NCBI GenBank assembly: GCA_900291925.1
Contig: UWYS01000013.1
Location: forward strand, 558,001 to 622,000
Reading direction: 5' to 3'
From: Thecaphora thlaspeos
Lineage: Eukaryota; Basidiomycota; Ustilaginomycetes; Urocystidales; Glomosporiaceae
Length of the DNA: 64,000 nucleotides
How positions within the stretch are numbered: the stretch's first letter is position 1; each line of letters starts with the position of its first letter. The notes under the pieces are model-generated. The model worked only from the letters and a program-made list of their open reading frames with translations. It had not been told where the DNA came from and did no database searches. Positions 1-8,788 of this stretch are shown here, one piece after another. A program made the position numbers and the translations under genes.

Positions 1-2028
1 GAGCCGGAGCCGGCAGCAGCGGCACCAGCCCAGTTGCTGTTGCCGCTCGATGGACCGCCGAGGTCGAGGGCCCAGATCTTGGCCGAGCAGTCGTCTGAGA
101 CGCTCGCCAGCAGCGTCTGCGACGGATCGAACCGGATCGCATTGACCTCATCGGTGTGGCCCTTGAACGATTTGATCGGCCGCGCCTCACCCAACTTACA
201 GATGTTGATACTGTTGTCGGCCGAGCAGGTGGCAAAGATGGAGTCGGCGACAGAGGCGCTCAGACCGTGAATCGGAGCCGCCTGGCTGCCGCTGCTGCCG
301 CCAGCCTCGACGCTCAGCGACCCTTCGGCCGTGGAGAGCCACTCGACATCGAGGACGCCGTCACTGTGAAGCGGAAACTGCTGCCGCGTCTTGCCGCTGC
401 TGAGGTCCCAGACGATCGCAGTGCCGTCGGAGCTGCCGGTGAGGAGCATGTTGCCCTTGCGGTTCCAGCGCACGCTGATCACGGCGCCCTGATGCATCGA
501 CATCACCATGTGCAGATCGCCCTGCGGCGTCCAGAGCCGGAGGATCCCATCGTAGGAGCCCGAGGCAAGCAGCGTCCCATCTGGATTCCAGTGAAGCGTC
601 GAGATGTCCTTGCTCTGCGTCACGGGGAGGTGCTTGCAGATCGTCGGGGTTTCGACCGGATCGCCCGGCCGCTGCGGCAGGTCCCAGATGCGGACGGTGG
701 CGTCGCCGGCGCCGCTCGCCAGCATCCCGGGTACCGTCGGGTTCCACGCCGAGCCAAACACCTCGCCCGTATGGCCGGCCAGCACGATAATCTCGTCGCT
801 CGTGACAAAGCCGTCGCCCTCCGGCTGCTCGATGGTGGTACTGGCGAGCTTGCCATTGCCTGCCCCCTTATCACCCTTCCCGTCCTTCTTGCCGTCACCC
901 TTCCTGAGACTGTCGCTGTCGAGGCTGGCCTTCTTCTTGACGGCGTCCTTCTCCTTGGCCCTCGGCCCCGTCCGCTCTGGTGCAGCAGTGGCTGAAGCGT
1001 TGAAGACGTCCTGCCCCTTGTCTGCGGGGCCGGGTGACGAAGCCCGAGAGCTGTCGCCCTTGCCGTTCTTGCCTGTAGCCAGCGGCGTGGCCGATCCCTC
1101 CTTGTCCTCGTCAGCCGTCGCCGTGCCGTTCACGAGCCGCTTCTTTTCCGATGTGGCTGTAGCGGCGTCGTCCCGCTTGGCCCGTTTGTCTTCGCGCTCC
1201 CCGCCGGTCGATGCCGCGAGCGCGGCGGATGCCTTGCGCTTGGCGTCCTTGGTCTTAGTAGACGCTGACGTGGACGTCCGCGCCTGCCCTGCATCGCCCA
1301 TGTCGACGTCCTCAGCCTGCACATTGTCGAGCTTCTTCTTGGACGACGAGGCTGCCTTTGACGACCGATCGCGTTCGTTGAAGGCAATCCGCGATCCGCT
1401 TCCGCTCGAGCTCGATGCCGACGAGTGTGATCCGTTCTGGAGCTTCTTGACCACCGTCCCTTGGAAGGTGACGGTGGCTGTCTGTGTGGTGGCCTCCTTG
1501 TGACTATACCGCGGCGGTGCCAGTGTCGGCGGCGGCGAGGGCGACAGCCGGACGGGGCTGGCTGGTGCAGGCGGTGGCCGCGGCTTTCCGTCGCATACAT
1601 GTGGTGGCCCGACGAGCTTGAAGGAGGCCGAACAGGGCTTCTCTGTTCCGTCCTAGATTGTATACGCGCAATCGAGGGTCGAGGCATGGGACAAGCCACG
1701 CAATGCGCGAATGACACAAGTCAGCCACCTTGCACTGCAGACGGGTCGCCGCTTCCGGCCTGCCTGTCGAGGTACTGGCGTCTCGAGTATCTGTCGAACA
1801 TGCCTATGTACTCACCTCTTGGACGTGGGCCTCAACGGCCGAGTAGACGAGCCCCCTCTGCAGGTAACGGACCAGCTGCCCCGGCTCGACGATGGCCTCG
1901 TGCGAGAGAGGCGAGTCATCTAGCCTCGACTCGTGTCGCAACGCAAACGAAGCGTGGTGAAAGCCAGACTCTTTGAGGTAGTGGTAGACGAGAAGGTTGA
2001 CTTCGACCGAGGAGCAGAGTGGCGCCAT
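1..2028 (-). CDS. LisH-WD40 corepressor subunit, TBL1/SIF2-like (3' end off window)
   Basis: Two exons: complement(1816..2028) and complement(<1..1652), joined by a 163 bp intron (donor GTGAGT, acceptor CTAG). The first ATG is at 2028. Residues about 8-71 form a LisH dimerisation motif (VNLLVYHYLKESGFHHASF). After the intron comes DGTEKP, which resembles the EDGT linker of TBL1. A Pro/Ser/Lys-rich linker of about 270 residues follows, then WD40 repeats: LAGHTGEVFGSAWNP, LHWNPDGTLLASGSYDG, VISVRWNRKGNMLLTGSSDG and GHTDEVNAIRFDPSQTLLASVSDD are all visible, with the next repeats lost at the left edge. TBL1/TBLR1/Sif2 proteins are subunits of SMRT/NCoR or Set3 histone-deacetylase complexes. The LisH plus WD40 order and the GHTDEVNAIRFDP block make this assignment firm. 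Orthology to a specific yeast gene is an inference. Confidence 0.88.
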
Positions 2029-3618
2029 GGCGGGCCAGTCATCCGCTAACTCGGACAAGGCCGAGGCTCTTCTTGATTTGAGTCCAGAGTCGTGTCTAGA
2101 TGCCCTGCCTCCTGACTGATTCAGGGCGCAAAGCTTAGCGAGCTGGGCCTACTACTCGCCTGGCTCGTTAAGTAGATGCTCAAGATCCGAGGCTGACCTT
2201 CGGCGAGCGTGGACTAGTCGATGATCGGCAAGCGCGACGCCAGGGACGGCGCTGAGCTGTTCTGATAGAGAAGAAGGGGGAGGTGAGGTGTAGATGCCGC
2301 TCTGTGCTGGACTGACGGAAGTAGTTGCGTCGCTGGCGCGGTGGTTGCGCGGCTCGCTGGCCAGGCCGAGAGGGTGATATAAGAGGACGACAGTGGCAGT
2401 GGCCGAAAGCGAGCGGTGTCAGCAAGGGTCGGAAGCTGCAAGTCGCGGTGGCCAAACGGCGTAGAGAAGTTAGTGACGGGCGGCGAGGATAGTCGGCAAG
2501 TGTCGAGGCTTCAGCGAGAGAGGAATGAGGTCAAACGGGTGAGTCGACCGTGTGTGTCTGTCGCGGCCGGATCGACTGGGCCAAGGTCCGAGACGCGGAG
2601 TGCTATAAGTTGGCGGATGGATGGACGGCGAGCGTGACGAGTAATGGAGGCGGTGTGTGGTGCGGTGTGCGCGATCAGGGTGGATGATGCGGATGGCCTG
2701 CGTGCTGTAGAGACGGACGTTGAGGGATGGAAGGTGTGAGCGCAAGAAGGGGGAGCGGAGAGGAAGAGGAAGAGGGAGAGGGTAAGGTGGTGGGGTATCT
2801 GAGGGTGGCGGAGAAAGAAGCGATCGAGGGAATGGGGGGCAAGGCGAGACGAGAACCTGCTCGCGCGACCCCAGAGACCTCGCCATCCCGACGCCATCCC
2901 GCCTCCTCGCTCGGCTGCCTTCCCCTCTCTTGGTCGTCGCCTTGTGACTTGTGGCGGCAGGTCAAGCAGGCCCACCTTTTGGGAAAAACGAGGGCAGCGA
3001 GGCGCCTCGTCGGCCAGGCGCCGCATGCAGCCAAAGCCAAAGCCAAAGTTTAAAGTCAAAGTCAAAGTCAAAGTCAAAGTCAAAGTCAAGGCAACGGCCT
3101 GCGCGCGCGCGCGCCCTGCTGCCTCGTTCCGCTGACGCACTCTAACCTCAAGCCAGAGAGAGCCCAGAGCGAAGAGGGCAGGCTGCCCAAGGCGAGACGC
3201 GTCGCCTTTGACGTCGACACAGGCTTTCCTGCCTTTTCGCCACAACGACGACGACGCCTACGACTCTGGTTTCCAGGCTGGCTTGCCGCTGCTTCTTGCC
3301 TTTCGCTCACCAACAACCGCACCACCCTTCCTGACGCCTCGACGCTCGCTCGCTCGCTCGCCCGCTCGCCCACCCTTACCGACACACCCAACGGCCTTTC
3401 TGCCCAAACGCTTGGCAGAAGGAAGGGTGTCGACAGCGCGACAGATCCGAGACCGGTGCATCCAACGTACTACTCCTCGTCCCACCAGACCTCGCCGAAC
3501 CCGCCGCTGCGGTCGCTGCTGCTTTTGCTGTCCTAGCCCACTCTCGCACCTCGGTCCATCTGCAGACCACCCAGCGGCGACCCGAACGGCAGGCCAGGCC
3601 GCCCCCAGTGCTTCAGCC
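2029..3618. other. Intergenic, divergent promoter region
   Basis: This 1.6 kb lies between the start codons of the TBL1-like gene (minus) and the TMEM115-like gene (plus). It holds a hexanucleotide array at 3031-3090 and a pyrimidine-rich stretch before 3619, probably the leader of the plus-strand gene. Open frames here are simple-repeat artefacts, for example an alternating Thr-Leu run read from the hexamer. No gene is supported. Confidence 0.6.
3031..3090. repeat. Hexanucleotide microsatellite (AAAGCC/AAAGTC)n
   Basis: About three copies of an AAAGCC unit run directly into six or seven copies of AAAGTC, so the array has changed unit by one transition along its length. It is noncoding and lies about 530 bp upstream of the TMEM115-like start codon. 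Confidence 0.9.
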
Positions 3619-5110
3619 ATGGCCGTCTTCTCCGCCTCCACCTTTGTCCAGTCGATCCCGCCCGCGACACGCATCCTCACGGCGCTCCTACTCTCCTTTA
3701 CTTTCTTCCTCGCCTTCTTGCGCCTTACGCGGACCGAGGATGGGCTGCACTTGATCACTTTCTCCTCCAAGGACTCGGCGCTCGCCTTCCCCTGGCTTGT
3801 CATCGTTCCCGGCGCCAGCTGGTACTACCCTTGGACGCTCATCACCTCGAGCTTCTGCGAGTCGTCCTTCATCGAGTTTCTCATTTCCCTCTTCTCGCTC
3901 CCGCTCGCCGGGAGGTATCTCGAGAGGCAATGGGGCGCCATCGAGCTGCTCAGGTTCTCGGTCATCGTGCTGGTCGGTAGCAATATCATCGCCTGGGGCC
4001 TCGCCTTCATCATGTTCGCCGTTCTGCGCATCGAGGTCCTCATCTACGGCACCCAGTACCACGGCCTCGAGGCGCTGCAGGTCGCATTCCTGGTCGCCTT
4101 TACCCAGCTCATCCCCGAGCACCAAGTGCAGCTGTTCCGAGGCGCGCTTAAGCTGAGGGTCAAGGTGAGTCGATCCCTCTGCCCGCAAGAGGTCCCAGTG
4201 CTCGTCTCCAGCTCGAGCATGCTTCGGCAGTCTGCGCGCGCACGCCCGCATTTGCTCATATCCCCCCCTGATACGGCCTCCCTCCTTGCGCTGTGCAGGA
4301 CCTTCCCATGCTCTACGTCACCTTTAGCAACGTCGCCTGCATCGTCGGGTACACATCGCCCTTCATCCTGATCCAGGTGAGTGCCGATGAGGCTGCCGTT
4401 CTCTCTGGAGCGCGAGAGTTCAGAAGCCATCATATCGACGATCGCGTATCTGACTCCTCTCGCTATCTTGCTCTGCACCAACACGCACCTCTGTGCAGTT
4501 CGGCTGGCTCATCTCGTGGGCCTACCTGCGCTTCATCCAGGCCAACGAGAGCGGCTACAAGGGCGACCGGAGCGAAGCCTTCGCCTTTGTCAACTGGTTC
4601 CCTCCGATCGCGCACAAGCCGGTGCAGTTTATCTCGACCAAGCTGTTTGGCCTTTTTGTCAAGCTCAAGGTGGTCCAGCCATGGAGCGGCGGCGACTATG
4701 CCGACCTCGAGATGGCGGCTGCCCGGGTCGGAGGCGGATCGGCTGCGCCACCGGGGGCGGGCAGCGCGCGGGCCGAGGCCGAGAGGAGGAGGGCGATGGC
4801 GTTGAAAGCGTTGGACCAACGGCTGGCCGGCAGCGGCTCGGCATCGTCTGGCGGCGGCAGCAGCTCAACGAGACCCGGGGGACCGCCGGGCGCCAGCAGG
4901 TCGTCGTCGAGTCAGGGGCAGCTGCAGCGAAGTGACTCGACCAGCTCGCATGCCGCCAAGAGATCGGAGAAGGAGGCGACCATGTCGTCCGTTCCCTCGG
5001 TCGTCTTCCAGGCGCCAGAGGAGGATAAGGGCATGGACGACGAGGCAGACGGCGGTGATATCGGTCAGCAGGGCGACAAGGGTCCCATCACTGCAAAGGA
5101 CCTCACCTAG
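3619..5110 (+). CDS. TMEM115-like (DUF1751) multi-pass Golgi membrane protein
   Basis: Three exons, 3619-4164, 4299-4376 and 4499-5110, give 411 residues. All junctions are GT-AG and all introns are phase 0. The N-terminal half is hydrophobic with several membrane spans (around residues 15-32, 55-70, 90-105, 115-140 and beyond), including FVNWFPP and a rhomboid-like YPWTLITSSF...E segment near residue 75. From about residue 250 the tail is Ser/Gly-rich and acidic, and presumably cytosolic. The layout matches TMEM115/PL6 and yeast YOL107W, a rhomboid-fold family without the protease dyad that is linked to Golgi retrograde transport through the COG complex. The ATG at 3619 is chosen because it directly precedes the first hydrophobic segment; the longer upstream open frame is Arg/Pro junk. 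The gene converges on eIF3b. Confidence 0.85.
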
Positions 5111-5821
5111 AGAGAAAGAGAGAGGGGAGAGCCACGGCTCGCTGGCCATGCTACAGTAAAAACGAAATCAGACCCTCCTCCCCTCCTCTATTGAATAGCG
5201 GTGCGCCTTTACCTCGCAACCGGCTCCTGCGCTTCTCTCGCCATGGATGGAACTTACCCTTCGCTGCACGAGATGATCAAATAGATGCCTCTCCCTTCCG
5301 GCATGAGCATCGTGCTGTCGAGAACCGAAAAAAAAAAGGGTGCACTGTACCCTCCTGTGACCTTGGGACGAGTGAGGGGGGTTCGTATCGTTCTGTTGAC
5401 GTTTTACCACATCATGGGGAGGGAGAAGGGGGGAGGGGGGAGGGGGGAGGGGGAGGGGGGGGGGAAGCTCGGGAGGTCTAGAAGGTGCTGCACGGCGCAT
5501 CGAAACGCCTACGATCGAAACACCCCTCTTCGGACCGACTTTCCCGCCCCGTCGGCATGATACCATCTAACCCCTGTGCGTCGCCATAGTCGAGGGAGGA
5601 CATCGTTGCGCGACTTTTGACTCCTTCGTAAAGTGTTGCGAGAGGATAACTGCCTTTGTACTCGATCCGTCGGACAATACAACGAGTTACAATTTTTTTT
5701 TGGGGTGGGCGATCAAGGAAAGAGAGAGAGGATGACGGTACGTTCAAGCGCACGACGAAAAGCCCAGTAGCGTAATCGTAGGCGACCAAAGGCAAGGAAG
5801 ACGAAAGGGACGGAACTGCAC
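5111..5821. other. Convergent 3' intergenic region with a G-rich tract
   Basis: This is the shared 3' flank of the TMEM115-like gene and eIF3b. It contains an A-run near 5329-5337, a T-run near 5694-5701 that could serve as 3'-end signals, and a strongly G-rich tract at 5415-5464. No coding frame is supported. Confidence 0.6.
5415..5464 (+). repeat. G-rich tract with G-quadruplex potential
   Basis: A run of G3-G6 blocks separated by single A residues, ending in a long run of about ten G. It offers many possible four-tract G-quadruplex combinations on the plus strand and C-tracts on the minus strand. It sits between two convergent gene ends. Confidence 0.85.
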
Positions 5822-8209
5822 CTAGGCCAGAACCTCTTCAATCTCCTCTAGGACTTCCTCGATCCACTCCTGCACCTCCTCGGTAGCCTCCTCCTCTAGC
5901 TTCTTGGCCAGGAGCGTCTTGCTGTCCTCGACCTGTTCCCTGCCGAGCTCCTGTCGCAGTTCGACCAGTTCCTTCCTGTTGCGCGAGCGCCAAGCCTTCC
6001 ACTCCTCGAGCACGCGCTCGTACAGCTCTCGGTGCGCAAGCGCCAGGTTGCTCTCCTCCGCCGCGTCCTCCTCCTCGAACGTCCGGCCGATCTCACGCAG
6101 GTTCTTGCGAACGCGCTTCTGGTCCTCCTTGCTAAGCAGCGAGCGAGGGCGCGGACGCCACAGGATCTGCTTGAATCGGTCCTGCACGTGCTTCTGCAGC
6201 TCCTGACCCTTAAAGTCAAAGATCGCGTAGCCGTTCTCGAGCGAGTGCCTCCACACCGACGCAGAGGTCGCGACGAAGCGGCCAGACGGGTCCCACTCCA
6301 GGTCCGTGATGCCGTAGTGCTCGCTCGCGCCGATCTGCTTGACGTCCTCGGCCGGGTCGTTGGAAATCGAGCCCTGTCGCACCTCGTGCGAAAAGTCGAC
6401 GTCGTAGAACTCGAGGTCGAACTTCTGGCTCGAGCCCATCGTCGCGACGACAATCTGTCGGCCGCGTGGTGACCAGAAGAGCGTGTTGCACGTCTTGTTG
6501 TCGAGCATCTTGAGCAGGCGGAAGTTGCCCTTGGGGTGGAGGTGGAAGAAGTTGAGCTGCGTCTTGATCGTGATGCCCGGTGCGGGGGCGCCGAGCTGCG
6601 GGTCGTTGGACGAGATAACGGCAAAATGGGTGCCTTGGGGCTCCCAGGCGAACGCCGTGACGGGGTCCTTGAGCTCGATGACCTCGACGGGGAAGTCCTT
6701 CTCGCGCATGCGGAAGATCTCGAGATTGCAGAACATCGACTTCTTGGTCTTTGTGTGTCGGTCCACCTTGACGCAGAGGAAGTCGCCCTGCGGGTGCCAG
6801 TGGAGCTTGCAGTCCGAGACGTTGAAGAGGTTCTTGGAGCGGAGGATCCCTCTTGTCGGGACGCTCATCACCGTGACGCGCGCCGGCTGGTTCTGCACCT
6901 CGGGCTGCCAGAAGACGAGCATGTTGTCCTTGGGCTTCTTGTTGGCGCCCTTTGCGGTGCTGGCGCCCGCTTCGTAGGCGGCGATGACGTCCTTCTCCTT
7001 GTCCGAGAGCGGGCACCACTCAAAGTCGACGACGCCCTCGACCTTGATCGACTTCTTGTCGAGCAGGCCCATGGTGAGCGTCTCGTAGACGCTGATGGCC
7101 TGCCCGGGCGTGAGGCGGGCGCAGTACTTGCCGTCGCCGCTCCACTTGAGGTAGGGCCAGGTGAAGCCCTTGAGCTGTCCCGGCTGCTCGTCCTGCTGGA
7201 CGGGGAAGGTGCGGAGGAGGTGTCCGGTGCGAACCTCCCAGACGGCGATGCGGTTGCCCTCGTCCTCGGGGCCGAAGTGCTGCGGTCCGACGGGCGCGTT
7301 GTCGGGGACCTGGATAGGCTCGTGCGACCAGGTGACGAGGTACTTTTCGTTGGGCGAGAAGTCGACGAGCCTGACGCCCGGGTGGGGGAAGCGCATGAAG
7401 CGCTCGAGCGAGGGCCCGCCCCAGAGCGCGATGCCCTGTCGGTGGAAGGTGACGAGGAAAGTGCCGAGCGGCGACCACTGGACGTAGGTCTCGGTCCAGC
7501 GCTGCCTGCTGTGGGCCACCTGCGGGTCAGAGGACTTGTTGTGCCATGCGATCTCTACGTCGTCGCCGCGGCAGATGACGAGCTGATCGCGACCGGCGTG
7601 GTCGGAGAGCCAGGAGCGGAGGTGCTCCTTGGGCTGGAACTCCTCCTCCTCGGGCTCGGTGTACTCCTCGGGGAGGTTGGCGAGCTTCTCGATGTCGGTG
7701 AAGCGGTTGACGGCGAAGCGGTGCTTCTTGTCAAAGGCGTAGCCGTCCATGAGACGGATGGTCTGGGCGGCGTCCTCGGGCGAGGCCATCTCAATGAACA
7801 TGTAGCTACGGCAAAGGGGGGGGGGACGGTTGGGTGTTCGGCGAGGTAGATAGAGGTCGGTCAGCTTCGAGTGGCGCCCGGCGAGGGCCGACACACTTGC
7901 TGCGGCTGTGGCGCTGTGCTGTACTCACCCCTTGGAATCGCCATTCTCTGCGTCGTAGGGGATGTGCATACCCTCTACGTCGACGTCGATGCCGGCGTGG
8001 GACTTGAACCTCTTCTGGATGGTCTCGAAGAGCTTCTGCTGCCTGGACTCGGTGATGACGGGGACGCCGTCGACAACGATAACGTCGTCGAGGCCCTCGT
8101 CGAACTTGACCGAGTACTTCTGCTCGATGTCGGTGAAGTCAATTTCGTCATTGTGGATCTGGATGTGGGATGCGCCGTTGGAGATGGCGTCTACGTCGGC
8201 CGACGGCAT
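5822..8209 (-). CDS. PRT1: Translation initiation factor eIF3 subunit b
   Basis: Two exons, complement(7929..8209) and complement(5822..7805), encode 754 residues, close to yeast Prt1 (763). The ATG at 8209 is followed by an acidic N-terminus, then an RRM at about residues 40-125 (DDVIVVDGVPVI ... KGYMFIEMASPEDA). The 123 bp intron falls inside the RNP1-like KGYMFIE motif and splices in frame (AAG GG/C TAC). A nine-bladed WD-type beta-propeller follows (AHSRQRWTETYVQWSP, HPGVRLVDFSPNEKYLVTWS, FAWEPQGTHFAVISS, WDPSGRFVATSAS). The C-terminal charged helices (FKQILWRPRPRSLLSKEDQ onward) are those that bind eIF3i/g. The protein is the scaffold of eIF3 on the 40S subunit. The gene is head-to-head with SPB1 (579 bp between ATGs). 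Confidence 0.97.
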
Positions 8210-8788
8210 GGTGGGCGGTGTATGGGTGTTGGGCGCGAAGCGGCGCGGAGCGACCACTTGGCGGTTGTAGTGCGTGTGTGTGGGATCGGGTGGGTGGTGG
8301 TGGTGGCGTTGGTGGCGTTGGTGTCGTCGCTCGCCACTGTGGCATCAGGCCGCGGGGCTTTGGTCGAATTTTTCCTCCTCTTCGCGCGGCCCTTTGGGGG
8401 GGGGATGCTGCCTCGCCGCTCGCACGATACAGCTCGCGTCTGTGCGAGCCGCCAGTGGCCAGGGTCTGCCCGGCGCATGCCCGGGTTCCGAGGCTCGAGG
8501 CCGGGCGGCACTGCGTGCTGGGCGGCGCGCTTTGGTGAAATTGGTGAAAATTCGTAAAATTCGGAGGCTCTCAGCCTGCAGCGTAAGTTAAAAGCGCGCG
8601 CCTGGCCTCGGCCCGCCTCTCTGCTGGCCTGCTGCCTGGGCATGGCTCGTGTGGGTGCTGTCCACTGCTCTGCCTTGCCATTCTCGCCACCGCGCTTCTC
8701 TTTCCTCCGTTCTCCTCCACCACCATCCCTCCCCGCAGCCCGTCCATCACCCTAAACGCCTTCACCGTTCCCCGTCTCGTAGCCCGCC
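8210..8788. promoter_or_regulatory. Bidirectional promoter between eIF3b and SPB1
   Basis: A 579 bp spacer between two divergent ATGs. At 8534-8564 there are three successive copies of a GTGAAAATTCG-like element, resembling the RRPE (TGAAAATTTT) of ribosome-biogenesis genes. Pyrimidine-rich sequence at 8680-8760 precedes the SPB1 start. The regulatory role is inferred from motif similarity and from the two translation-related genes it separates. Confidence 0.45.

Noticed and set aside
2511..3245. 244-codon minus-strand ORF with a Thr-Leu repeat
   Set aside because: The repeat is a read-through of the AAAGTC microsatellite; no domain and no credible start.
6536..7849. 437-codon plus-strand ORF antisense to eIF3b
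   Set aside because: A shadow of the GC-rich eIF3b codons; the sequence is Leu/Glu/Asp/Val periodic and lacks any domain.
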